64,000 bases of DNA from Alloacidobacterium sp963823845 (lineage in GTDB: Bacteria > Acidobacteriota > Terriglobia > Terriglobales > Acidobacteriaceae): positions 1-64,000 of the forward strand of contig CAWGND010000014.1 in assembly GCA_963823845.1 (NCBI GenBank), given 5' to 3'. Below the pieces are notes generated by a model. That model was not told where the DNA came from, ran no database searches, and worked only from the letters and a program-made list of their open reading frames with translations. Position 1 is the first letter of the stretch. Each line of letters starts with the position of its first letter. The position numbers and the translations under genes were made by a program. Shown here in pieces: positions 28,282-36,577 of this stretch.

Positions 28282-29612
28282 TGCCCAGCATGGAAAAGGG
28301 AGCACGGTCACAACTACAGCGACGACGCAACTCTCTCCACGTCGCTAGCTTCCTAATCGTTGTCACTCTCCTGATGGCGGGCTGCTCGTCTGTGCCAACT
28401 CCATCGACGCCTCCCGCCTCACCCGGCACCAGCGGGACCACACCGCCTGCGTCTGGACTCAAGCAGATCGACCAGGCTGCACTGCAGACCATGCTCGACA
28501 AGACCGCTAGGGAGCTTCTGATCCCTGGCGCGGTGATTCTCCTGCGCACGCCCCAAGGGGAGTTTACGGTCACCTACGGCACCACGTTATTGGGCGCAAC
28601 AACCCCGCCCCGCGCCGACACCCACTTCAGAGCCGCGTCCAATACCAAGACGATGACGGCTGCGATCATCATGCAACTGGCCCAGGAGAACAAGCTCAGT
28701 CTCGATGATCCCGTATCGAAGTACGTCTCGGGCGTGCCCAATGGGGACCACATCACCATCGCCGAACTGCTGGAGATGCGCAGCGGCCTCTACAACTACA
28801 CCAATGCCGCCGCAATCTGGGAGAACATGGACCGTCATCCGGCCAAGGTTTGGTCTCCGGCCGAACTGCTGGCCATTGCGTTTGCGCACCCGCCCAATTT
28901 TCCGCCCGGTACAGCTTTCGAGTACAGCAACACCAACTACGTGCTGCTCGGCCTGATCGTTGAAAAGGCCGGGGGGAAGTCTCTGGCCCAGGCGATGCAG
29001 GACCGGTTGTTCGGACCGCTGCGTTTGCAGGACACCTTACTCCCCGCCAGCGCCGTGAACACCATCCCCGATCCCTACTCGCACGGCTACCTGTACGGAA
29101 GTGCCTCTGTCGCCATGGTGGGCACGCCTCCTTACTCGCCTCAGGTCCAGGCCTCTGCCCGGGCCGGCACTCTGCTGCCAAAGGACTACACAGGCTTGAA
29201 CCACTCCTTCGTTGCAGGGGCCGGCGGTGTTATCTCCACTGCCAACGATCTCGCCACCTGGATCCAGGCGCTGGTTGCCGGCCGCGTGCTCAACGCCACG
29301 TATCAGCGCCGCTGGCTCGACAGTCCGCAGCCCGAAGACCCGAACAAGCCCGACGGTCAACAGTACGGGTATGCCATCGACAAACTGCGCTGGGGACCGA
29401 ACACGATCTATTTTCACGGTGGCGAGACCGCCGGCTACAACTCGTTCATGGGCTACGACCCCGGCAACCAGGTGACGCTCGTGGTCTGGACCAATCTGAC
29501 CGTATCGCTCGACGAAAAACAGACAGCCAACGCCCTCATGTTGAAGGTGCTCGATCAGATCTATGTACTGTCACCGCTGACGCCTGCCCAGGCCTTCAAA
29601 CGCGAAAAGTAA
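28278..29612 (+). CDS. Lipoprotein serine hydrolase, beta-lactamase/DD-peptidase family
   Basis: A 444-residue protein. The N-terminal signal ends in a lipobox LMAGC (Cys36), then a proline/threonine-rich linker. The class C beta-lactamase fold shows SNTK (S121, K124), YSN (Y216) and HGGE near residue 380. Such proteins include esterases, DD-carboxypeptidases and D-amino acid peptidases; true beta-lactamase activity cannot be assumed. The lipobox predicts attachment to a membrane. The exact start is uncertain among three nearby start codons. It follows the broken cupin gene with an overlap. Confidence 0.88.
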   Translation: MMPSMEKGARSQLQRRRNSLHVASFLIVVTLLMAGCSSVPTPSTPPASPGTSGTTPPASGLKQIDQAALQTMLDKTARELLIPGAVILLRTPQGEFTVTYGTTLLGATTPPRADTHFRAASNTKTMTAAIIMQLAQENKLSLDDPVSKYVSGVPNGDHITIAELLEMRSGLYNYTNAAAIWENMDRHPAKVWSPAELLAIAFAHPPNFPPGTAFEYSNTNYVLLGLIVEKAGGKSLAQAMQDRLFGPLRLQDTLLPASAVNTIPDPYSHGYLYGSASVAMVGTPPYSPQVQASARAGTLLPKDYTGLNHSFVAGAGGVISTANDLATWIQALVAGRVLNATYQRRWLDSPQPEDPNKPDGQQYGYAIDKLRWGPNTIYFHGGETAGYNSFMGYDPGNQVTLVVWTNLTVSLDEKQTANALMLKVLDQIYVLSPLTPAQAFKREK

Positions 29613-29939
29613 CCCGCCTCATATTGCTCAATGTGTGCAGTCATTCAATCCAAAATATGTGGCTAGAGCGAAGAAGCCTGCCGTGAAGAGAAGTTTGCAG
29701 GCCATCGGTGACCGAGAAGTAGGAATTTGCAACTCTAGAGCCGGGCTGACCACTCGAGAGATTGGTACCGAGATAGTCGGCCAGTGTCTAGGAATAATCA
29801 ATCGAGCACTCACAGCCTGTCCGCGGGACACAAGCGCGTTTTTCAATACCGATCCTGATTTTCGGGCGCAAATAGAGCTCAATGAGTGCGTTGGTCTGAA
29901 GTCGTGAGTTGAGACGGGCCGGACGCCTTCGCCGTGGCC
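29613..29939. other. Spacer with a short unassigned open frame
   Basis: A 90-codon plus-strand frame (29635-29907) has no recognisable product; its end (AQIELNECVGLKS) resembles the end of another unassigned frame at 21966-22010 (PQIILNECIAP). The shared part may be a repeat element rather than a gene. Confidence 0.3.
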
Positions 29940-31370
29940 TCACTCCCAGTTCTTCACCTTTGGCCACAGCGCCTGGAGATTTTCATGGAGGCCTCTGCAG
30001 ATGAAAACCGGCCCACGCTCATACGGCTCCAAATACGGATTTGCATCCTGTGTAAATTCCACTACCGAGTCGAAGTTGGTTTCGAGCGTCCTGCGGCTTT
30101 CGCCAAACACGATCATCACGCTACCCGTATACGTGCGCGGTCCCCAGAAGAAGTAGTTCTGGTGACCGCTGATGGCCTCCGGCACATCCGGCCGGTACAC
30201 GTTCACCGCGCTCGCGTCGCCATAGTTCTCCGTGTAGATCACGGCCTGTGCACGCTCCGCCTGCGGCAGCGAGTACCAGGCAGCGGCCAGCAAGTCCGCC
30301 TTCTGCCGCCAATCCAGCATGTCGGCGAAGTACTGCGACAGCGGCGCGGTGGCACTATTCTCCAATTTCGGAGGCTGCAGATGCAGCCGCTGCTGATATG
30401 CAAGAATTTTTGCCGGTGGCAGTACCGGGAGAATGATTGGCAACAGAATCGCGATGACAAGCACGTTGATCGCCTGAGCCGCCCGGCTGAAGAGCAGCCA
30501 CAGAATGCCTCCCACCCACAACGGCGCCATCAGAGGACCGAAGACGAGCATCTGGTCCAGCACAAACGCGAGGGGGCCCACACGAACGTTCTTGCCGTTA
30601 ATCTGATCGTTGTGCAGCAGCTCGAGCGTTGCCCAGTGGTGGTGCATCTCCCACAGCAGATTGGGCAGAATCAGCACGACCAGGAGCGCAAGGCCAATCG
30701 GGAACCATTTCGAAGCCAGTAATTTTCTCTGGCTGGTCATCAACAGCGCCGCCAGCAGACCGGTAAGGAAGAACACCTCGTTCCACTTGTTTTCGAGGCC
30801 CAGGCCAGCCGTCACGCCCAGCACCACCCACCACAACACCACTGTACGGCCACTGCGAATGCCGCGACCGGCCAGCCGTGCCAGCTCGATTGTCGCCAGC
30901 GCCACCGTCATCCAGAAGACCGGCTCAAAGGTGCTCGTCGAAAAGGTCGCATCGATGCCCATCACCATCGGCGCCAGCAGAATCCCCGTCATTGCCAGCG
31001 CTTGCGCCCAGGGCGAAGCGCCCATCCGCCATGCCAGCAGCCCCGTCATCGCAACTTCCGCGGCGGCCGCCAGCGAGGCAAGGGTCCGGAACAGGGCCAG
31101 CGATTGCAAGCCAAACAGCAACTCCGAAATGCGCGCGACCAAAGGAATGACGGGCGGCTGATCCACATACCCCCAGGCCAGATGCCGGCCGCACACGAGG
31201 AAATACAACTCGTCACGAAAAATGCCGTACCCTGCATGTTGGATCGTTATCTGGCCCAGCGTTGACAGAACATACTTCAGCAGGCCAAAGCCTACCGTCA
31301 GCCACACCGCGCCCTTCATTGATACCGCGGTCAATTCCTGTGGCTCAGCAATTCTCGGCTCAGTCGTCAC
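29940..31370 (-). CDS. GT-C glycosyltransferase family 39 (ArnT/PMT-like), possibly internally deleted
   Basis: A 476-residue polytopic membrane protein. FRDELYFLVCGRHLAWGYVDQPP near residue 50 is the acidic first-loop motif of GT39 enzymes, which transfer sugars from polyprenyl phosphates. ENKWNEVFFL and several membrane segments follow, and the C-terminal soluble part (YTENYGDASAVNVY, SGHQNYFFWGP) is the usual periplasmic domain. From memory of the family, a YRFLGW-to-GKDYYLAPIYPML stretch should lie between LLFSRAAQ and INVLVIAIL, but here they are adjacent, suggesting an in-frame loss of roughly 50 residues. The enzyme may therefore be inactive. Confidence 0.8.
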   Translation of the reverse strand: MTTEPRIAEPQELTAVSMKGAVWLTVGFGLLKYVLSTLGQITIQHAGYGIFRDELYFLVCGRHLAWGYVDQPPVIPLVARISELLFGLQSLALFRTLASLAAAAEVAMTGLLAWRMGASPWAQALAMTGILLAPMVMGIDATFSTSTFEPVFWMTVALATIELARLAGRGIRSGRTVVLWWVVLGVTAGLGLENKWNEVFFLTGLLAALLMTSQRKLLASKWFPIGLALLVVLILPNLLWEMHHHWATLELLHNDQINGKNVRVGPLAFVLDQMLVFGPLMAPLWVGGILWLLFSRAAQAINVLVIAILLPIILPVLPPAKILAYQQRLHLQPPKLENSATAPLSQYFADMLDWRQKADLLAAAWYSLPQAERAQAVIYTENYGDASAVNVYRPDVPEAISGHQNYFFWGPRTYTGSVMIVFGESRRTLETNFDSVVEFTQDANPYLEPYERGPVFICRGLHENLQALWPKVKNWE

Positions 31371-31927
31371 CCCGGTTGTGCCTCCATCGCCGCGTACAAA
31401 TATTTCGCCGGCATCGATCCTTACACATAGCTTATCCCTGGTGTTCCGCGATCATGTATCCCTGAACCCGAAAGAGCGAATTGGACGTTGATTGGTGCCA
31501 ATTCGCCAATGCGCTCATCGAGCCAGATTAATACCGGAACCGGCTTCTCGGAGAACTAATAGTTTCGTTCGCAGTCTAAAACAGGCGCTTGAGTCTGACC
31601 GTCGTCAACAGTTACAAATCATCCTCTCGTGGATTTGTAGAACCAACAGGGGACGAGAAGATACCCAGCCTCGGCGCGCCAACCCCAGAGACGGGCGAAG
31701 TTTCCTTTTCGGATGACATTAACGCGTTCAATTGAGCTAAGAAGGATGTCTAAAGAAGGGAATAGCTTACTATCCAAATTTACTATCCACGGGTGTCAAA
31801 ATTGGCCAAAACTGACAAATGTTGCTCACCGTTACGCATGAATGCAACTGCAATTAAGAGGCTTGGTTTCTGCTGTTTATCGGGATTCTGTTGATTCTGC
31901 GTGGAAAGTCTGGAAAGTGGCTTCGAT
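31371..31927. other. Non-coding stretch before the tRNA-Gly fragment
   Basis: No supported gene. A TTACTATCCA motif occurs twice near 31768-31790 and again near 31998, with its reverse complement near 32095. These may be remnant recombination or repeat sites of the decayed element around the tRNA fragment. Confidence 0.35.
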
Positions 31928-31960
31928 GAAGCTGACGTTCTGCCACTGAACTACTCCCGC
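31928..31960 (-). tRNA. 5' half of a tRNA-Gly (fragment)
   Basis: Read on the minus strand from 31960, 33 bases match the 5' half of bacterial tRNA-Gly: GCGGGAG acceptor strand, TAGTTCAGTGGCAGAAC D-arm and GTCAGCTTC up to the anticodon. The match stops just at the anticodon; no anticodon 3' arm, T-arm or acceptor 3' strand follows. It is a remnant, probably cut by integration or excision of an element. Confidence 0.7.
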
Positions 31961-32124
31961 CTTTTAGAAACAATCATTTGCAAGATTGATTCGGTCTTAC
32001 TATCCATTTTGCTGTCCCCTGGGCAGGAAATTCGTGCCGCCAGACTCAGATTTCCTTTACTCAGGTACCCCACCGGTGAGTGAGCAGACAATAAATGGAT
32101 AGTACAGTCATCAGCGCGGCCAAC

Positions 32125-32265
32125 ATGAAGAAGTATATCAAGCATCGGGGAAAATGGCGTTTTGTGCCCGTGGTAAGGCAGCACGGCAAGTCAGTTCCAA
32201 ACACCATCCTTACCGAAGGAAAGCCTACACATTCCAAGGGACCAGGAAGGACCGCCGCAGTATTT
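32125..32265 (+). pseudogene. N-terminal fragment of a phage-type integrase
   Basis: The ATG at 32125 begins KKYIKHRGKWRFVPVVRQHG followed by KSVPNTILTEGKPTHSKG. This resembles the first ~45 residues of integrases that start with a short beta-sheet arm-binding domain (pattern K-x-x-GKWRF-x-PV). After that the frame is lost and runs into sequence antisense to the patatin gene. It lies 165 bp from the tRNA-Gly fragment, so both are likely remains of one element. Confidence 0.5.
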
Positions 32266-32274
32266 CGTTATTCG

Positions 32275-34512
32275 CTAGAACACCCTGCCCAGGCTGAAGA
32301 AGAAGCGATAGTGTCCGGCGTCGCCTGCGGCGCCGCCGATCAAGATAGGGCCAAAGATTGTATTGACGATGAGCCCGGCGGCCCCGTCGGCAGGATTGCG
32401 GTATTGGGCAGGTTGGCCAAGTGGAGTATCGACTCGCTGATAGACTCCACCCTCGAGGCGGCCGAGAAAGTACAGATTTCCCCCTAGAAAAGGCGGCAGT
32501 GTCGCCAATTGCCGCAGATACCCCAGTTGGCCGTAGCCGTATTCGTTGGTCAGGATCTCATTGGTACCATAGGACGCGAATAGGTGTGGGCCGCCGATCG
32601 AGAACACGGGAAGTCCGATATTGGCATTGTTGGTGCCATACACGGTGCCTCCACCCCCGGAGAAGATAAGCGAGTTGCGATCGTTTAACGGAACGAACTG
32701 CGAGACCTGGCCCTGACTTAAGGGAAATGCGGGTATAGTGTAGGCGCTGGTCGGGCTCGGATACGCCTCAATCCATTGGGTTCGGAAAAGAGCGGTCTGA
32801 CCGGTGGTCGGTATTACGGGATCGTTCACGTGGAGCAGCGTGTACTGAAATTGAGCGTAGCCCTCCCGTCCCGAAACCGTAGGTTCGGTGTTTTCCCCTA
32901 CCTGGAGTGAGTATTTGAGATATTCGGTGTCATAACCGATACGAAACTCCTGGCTTCGGCCGAGCTCGTATCCGAAATCTACGCCGCCCCCCGCCTGCTT
33001 AACTCGATAAACGGATGCAAGGCTGCCTCCGCTGGTGTAGGCATTGAACGAGTTGCTGTCGAGGATTACCTGGGGAGCAACGAACCAATTGCTGCCGACG
33101 CGAACTGGGTGGTAGAACTCGGTGTGAAGACCGTACTCGGAACCGAAGATTACGTCATTACGTAGTTCCGATCCGTAGCTGCCGAAGTTGAGGAAGGTAA
33201 TTCTCGCCCCGATGCTGAAAAGCACGTTGTTGTATTGGGAACCGTCGAGAGTGATCTGCGGCCGGACGATCGGCGGGGCGTAGCTTTTTTCGTTCGCCTG
33301 GACGAGCAAGCCCGGGACACCATCCTTGTCGACCATGCTGTAGCTCAAGCTGGCATAGCGACCATCGCCCTGGATATCGAGGATGGTCTTCTGTATTTCC
33401 TGGGTGTTCACGGGTTGATTGATCGCCGGCGTAAAGTCTTTCTGGATGGCCGTAGCACTGTGAGAGTCTGTTCCAGCAACTTCTACGAATTCCGGCTTTG
33501 GCGTTTGCCGGCGCCGTGCGGCGCGGTCGGTCAGATACTGTTTCCAGGTGGCCTCGTCCACCGAAAACCGGGACAGGACCGCCGCTTTGCTTTCCGCCGC
33601 GTTGTAGCCCGCTTTGATCAACGCGTTTGCCTGGCTGTAGTCCATCGTGTCGTACTTGGCTAGCGGAACGGTGATCAGCACGTCCGCCATTTCCATACTG
33701 TGCACTTCATTGGCGGCGATCATCACGGAGATGGACTTTCCTAGGACGCCGAAGGAGGACAGGGATTCTGTTGGCGACATCGGCTGGGTATCAAGATAAA
33801 CAGCAAGAGTAATGTCCGCACCCATCTGCTTGGCTACATCGACTGGAAGGTTGTCAAGCAGTCCGCCGTCGGCAAAGACATGCCCATCGACACGAACCGG
33901 CGAGAAGAAGCCCGGCAGGGACATTGTTGAACGCATAGCCGTCGCGAAGTCTCCGCTACGGAAGACAAATTTCTTACCGGAGACAAGGTCGGTGGCAACG
34001 CAAGCGTAGGGTATCGGCAATTGGTCGAAGTTGTTGATGGTGGAATATGGGAGCGCCACGCGGTCGAGGATGAACTGGACCTCCTGCCCCGTATTGAAGC
34101 CTGCAGGAAACTGGATGCCTTTTTTCAATCCGAACTCGATAGAGCCGGGGTAAGCAACGGAATCCTGCTTGCGGCGAAAGTCCAGATTCTTGAAAGGCAC
34201 CTCTCCGCGCAGCACCTCGTTCCAGTTGATCGACTCAACCAGCTCCCGGACCTCGGCTGCGTTGCGGCCGGTGGCGTAAACTCCGCCGACAAGTCCACCC
34301 ATACTCGTCCCGGCAACGTAGCTAATCGGAATTCGATGCTCCTCCAGCCATTGGATGACTCCAATGTGCGCGAGCCCGAGCGCGCCACCGCCTTCCAATA
34401 CCAAACCGAGTTTGGGCTTGTTCCCTGCGGTTGGAGCGTCTTGTGTGAAACCAAACGTTGAGGCAATACAAATTAAGGCGACTGGAAGGAGACTTCGCGA
34501 TTGACGGGTCAT
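32275..34512 (-). CDS. Patatin-like phospholipase fused to an outer-membrane beta-barrel
   Basis: A 745-residue protein with a signal peptide (LLPVALICIASTFGFTQ). The patatin domain has the oxyanion motif LEGGGALGLAHIG, the nucleophile elbow GTSMGG (S70) and DGG (D215), i.e. the Ser-Asp dyad of lipid acyl hydrolases. A POTRA-like segment (NTQEIQKTILDIQGDGRYASL) and a BamA/Omp85-type 16-strand barrel region to the C-terminal aromatic residue (FFFSLGRVF) follow. This is the type Vd autotransporter (PlpD-like) layout, placing the lipase at the cell surface or releasing it. Confidence 0.9.
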   Translation of the reverse strand: MTRQSRSLLPVALICIASTFGFTQDAPTAGNKPKLGLVLEGGGALGLAHIGVIQWLEEHRIPISYVAGTSMGGLVGGVYATGRNAAEVRELVESINWNEVLRGEVPFKNLDFRRKQDSVAYPGSIEFGLKKGIQFPAGFNTGQEVQFILDRVALPYSTINNFDQLPIPYACVATDLVSGKKFVFRSGDFATAMRSTMSLPGFFSPVRVDGHVFADGGLLDNLPVDVAKQMGADITLAVYLDTQPMSPTESLSSFGVLGKSISVMIAANEVHSMEMADVLITVPLAKYDTMDYSQANALIKAGYNAAESKAAVLSRFSVDEATWKQYLTDRAARRRQTPKPEFVEVAGTDSHSATAIQKDFTPAINQPVNTQEIQKTILDIQGDGRYASLSYSMVDKDGVPGLLVQANEKSYAPPIVRPQITLDGSQYNNVLFSIGARITFLNFGSYGSELRNDVIFGSEYGLHTEFYHPVRVGSNWFVAPQVILDSNSFNAYTSGGSLASVYRVKQAGGGVDFGYELGRSQEFRIGYDTEYLKYSLQVGENTEPTVSGREGYAQFQYTLLHVNDPVIPTTGQTALFRTQWIEAYPSPTSAYTIPAFPLSQGQVSQFVPLNDRNSLIFSGGGGTVYGTNNANIGLPVFSIGGPHLFASYGTNEILTNEYGYGQLGYLRQLATLPPFLGGNLYFLGRLEGGVYQRVDTPLGQPAQYRNPADGAAGLIVNTIFGPILIGGAAGDAGHYRFFFSLGRVF

Positions 34513-34963
34513 ACAGGGTCAAGCCTTTCTGCGATCGATAGAGCGAGCATGCAAGGCAAGCGAGAAGGCAACCTAACTTGCCTCTTGCTTTGCCGTGGGA
34601 TCGCCGCGGCCGTCCCGGAACCGGATGGCTATGCCGAGGAGCATGTTACGAAATTCCGGCGATACCTTTGAAGCAGACGTTGGCGTTTTGCGGCGGTATG
34701 GAACACTATCTGTCTATTGGGTCTTCAATTGTCTTTTCTTGACCAAGGCAGACTCAGATTTGTGGGAATTCAGATGGAGCGGTGCAGTCATCATTCGCCC
34801 ATGATAGAAACGATGCTGGGCCGAGACAAGGCTTAGTTGTTGCCCAGGCCCCAGAAGCGCCAACACTTAGAAGGTCGATTTGCCCTCTCATTCATTTTCG
34901 CGTTCTTGTAGGGGCGCTACAGTCAATCGACTCGGCTAGGTCTCGGCAGGATGGCTTCGAGGG
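34513..34963. other. Gene-free stretch upstream of the patatin gene
   Basis: No supported gene. It holds the patatin promoter region (minus strand) and the end of the cytochrome gene. A segment near 34675 (AGACGTTGGCGTTTTGCGGCGG) resembles one near 10387. Confidence 0.35.
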
Positions 34964-35347
34964 TCATTTCGATGGAGGCGCCGTTGCTACGTGGAACGTG
35001 CGGATATACTCTACTAACTTCTGAATCTGTTGGCTGTCCAGCTTCGTTCCGAAGGCCGGCATGTGGTTTTTTCCTGCGGTAATGGTCTGCGTCAATGCCG
35101 CGGGCGTTTTCTCCTGGGTCTCTTTGGCACGCAAATCCGGAGCGTGAAGGCGCGTCCCGAGGGCGGTACCAGCGCCATCCGCGGCGTGACAGACCGCGCA
35201 GTTCGCTTTGAAGGTCGCTGCCGCCGAGTCGGTCGTGGATGCAGTTTGAGCACGGGCAGCTGGGGCCGCCGTTGAGAGGGCGAAAACCAAGACCACTGAA
35301 ATCGTGAAGTTGCGACGCACTTCGAACATCGGGAGAAATTTGATCAT
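34964..35347 (-). CDS. Small periplasmic cytochrome c
   Basis: 127 residues from the ATG at 35347, which has an AAGGAG site nine bases upstream. A signal peptide (FTISVVLVFALSTAAPAARAQ) precedes a single class I haem c domain: CAVCH haem attachment, then KNHMPAFGTKL with the distal Met and a C-terminal helix IQKLVEYIRTF. It is intact and the last gene of the minus-strand cluster that begins with the DUF1501 gene. It probably serves as an electron acceptor for an oxidation carried out by that cluster. Confidence 0.88.
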   Translation of the reverse strand: MIKFLPMFEVRRNFTISVVLVFALSTAAPAARAQTASTTDSAAATFKANCAVCHAADGAGTALGTRLHAPDLRAKETQEKTPAALTQTITAGKNHMPAFGTKLDSQQIQKLVEYIRTFHVATAPPSK

Positions 35348-35506
35348 TCCTTCTGACTCCTTCCGATCACTCAATAAAACATCCCTGACATCGCAATCAA
35401 TATGCGCCCGCGACTAGGGGTTCATCGCGGCATGTCATCCATGACAGGCTACACTCCACAAAGTACCATACGACCGCGGACTTTCGCATGGGCATCGCAA
35501 CGCGGG

Positions 35507-36555
35507 CTATGCCACTTTCCGCAACTTGCTCACGCGCCCCACTTCCACCCATTCGACGACATAGATATTGCCTGCGTGATCGAAACAGGCGCCATGAGGA
35601 CAGACGAACTTGCCCGGCTTGAAATGATCGCGCGTCAGCTTGCGCGTCGCCATGTAGTCGCTCGAAGAGTCGTCGCCGAGGTTCGCGATGATGTGATTCC
35701 CCTTGTCCATCAGCGTGACACGGGCAAACAGGTCGGGCACGACCATATCGCCATTCTTGTAGATATTGAAATGGCACGGCGCGTTGGTTCCATAGAGGAA
35801 GTCGATATGTTTGCCTTCGAGCGTGAAACGCTGAATGCGCTTATTGCTGCGGTCGGCGACATTAAGCACGGGTTCGGAGCCACGCGTATCGAGGATGATG
35901 CCGTGTGGGCACTGGAGCTGGCCGGCTTCCTTGCCGGGACCACCGAAGGTACGGATGTATTCGCCTTTGCTGTTGTACTGGATGATGTAGCTCGAGCCAT
36001 AGCCGTCGCCAACGTAGATATCGCCGTTGGGCGCCACAGCCAGGTTGGTCGGACTGTACTTCAATGGTTTGCCGTCCGGACCGGGCTTTGCATAAGCTTC
36101 GGACTCCTTCGGATAACCCAGCGTGAAGACCTCTTCGCCATTCAACGTGGTCTTCACCACCAGGCCGCGTTGAATGTCGCACAGGTAGAGAAACTCGGTC
36201 CCGGCCTCCTTGCGGATATAAAGGCCGTGCGCGCCGCCACGGAACTCCTTGCCCCAGCTCTTGACGAACTTTCCCATCGCTGATCGAAGACCACCATGCT
36301 GTCTGGTTTCTCGCTGGTGGCATAAACCGTGTGGTGGATGTAAATGTGTCCCTGCGAGTCTTCGCAGACGCCATGCGTATTGCCATATTGAATGTCGGCA
36401 GGAAGCTCGCCCCAGTCGTGCGTGACCTCGTAGGTATGTTCTCCGGAACCGAGAACTGGCTTCTTGCTGCCGGATTTGTTCGTGGCTCCAAGAATCAAAG
36501 GCGCGACGAAGCCGGTTCCGAACTGAGCGAGAAATCCGCGGCGGGATATGGCCAT
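35507..36555 (-). pseudogene. Exported NHL-repeat propeller protein with one frameshift
   Basis: The ATG at 36555 has a GGAGGAG site and begins with a Tat signal (ISRRGFLAQFGTGFVAPLIL). The frame gives NTHGVCEDSQGHIYIHHTVY and then breaks near 36280; one extra base would join it to the frame FVKSWGKEFRGGAHGLYIRK that runs to the stop. Repeats of the type PTNLAVAPNGDIYVGDGYGS and CPHGACFDHAGNIYVVEW are NHL propeller blades. Related exported NHL proteins bind ligands or act as lyases. The gene overlaps no neighbour and follows the PPC-type gene by 22 bp. Confidence 0.75.
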
Positions 36556-36577
36556 GTAGCACTCCTCCTTGACCTGT

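Noticed and set aside
28278..29612. A beta-lactam resistance gene
   Set aside because: The SxxK and YxN motifs are shared by many esterases and DD-peptidases; the lipobox and context give no support for resistance.
29934..30722. A 262-codon plus-strand frame
   Set aside because: It is antisense to the GT39 glycosyltransferase, whose motifs and membrane segments are clear on the minus strand; the plus-strand product is histidine/arginine-rich without any family.
35402..36283. A 293-codon plus-strand frame
   Set aside because: It is the mirror of the NHL propeller gene; the NHL blades and Tat leader on the minus strand explain the coding signal.
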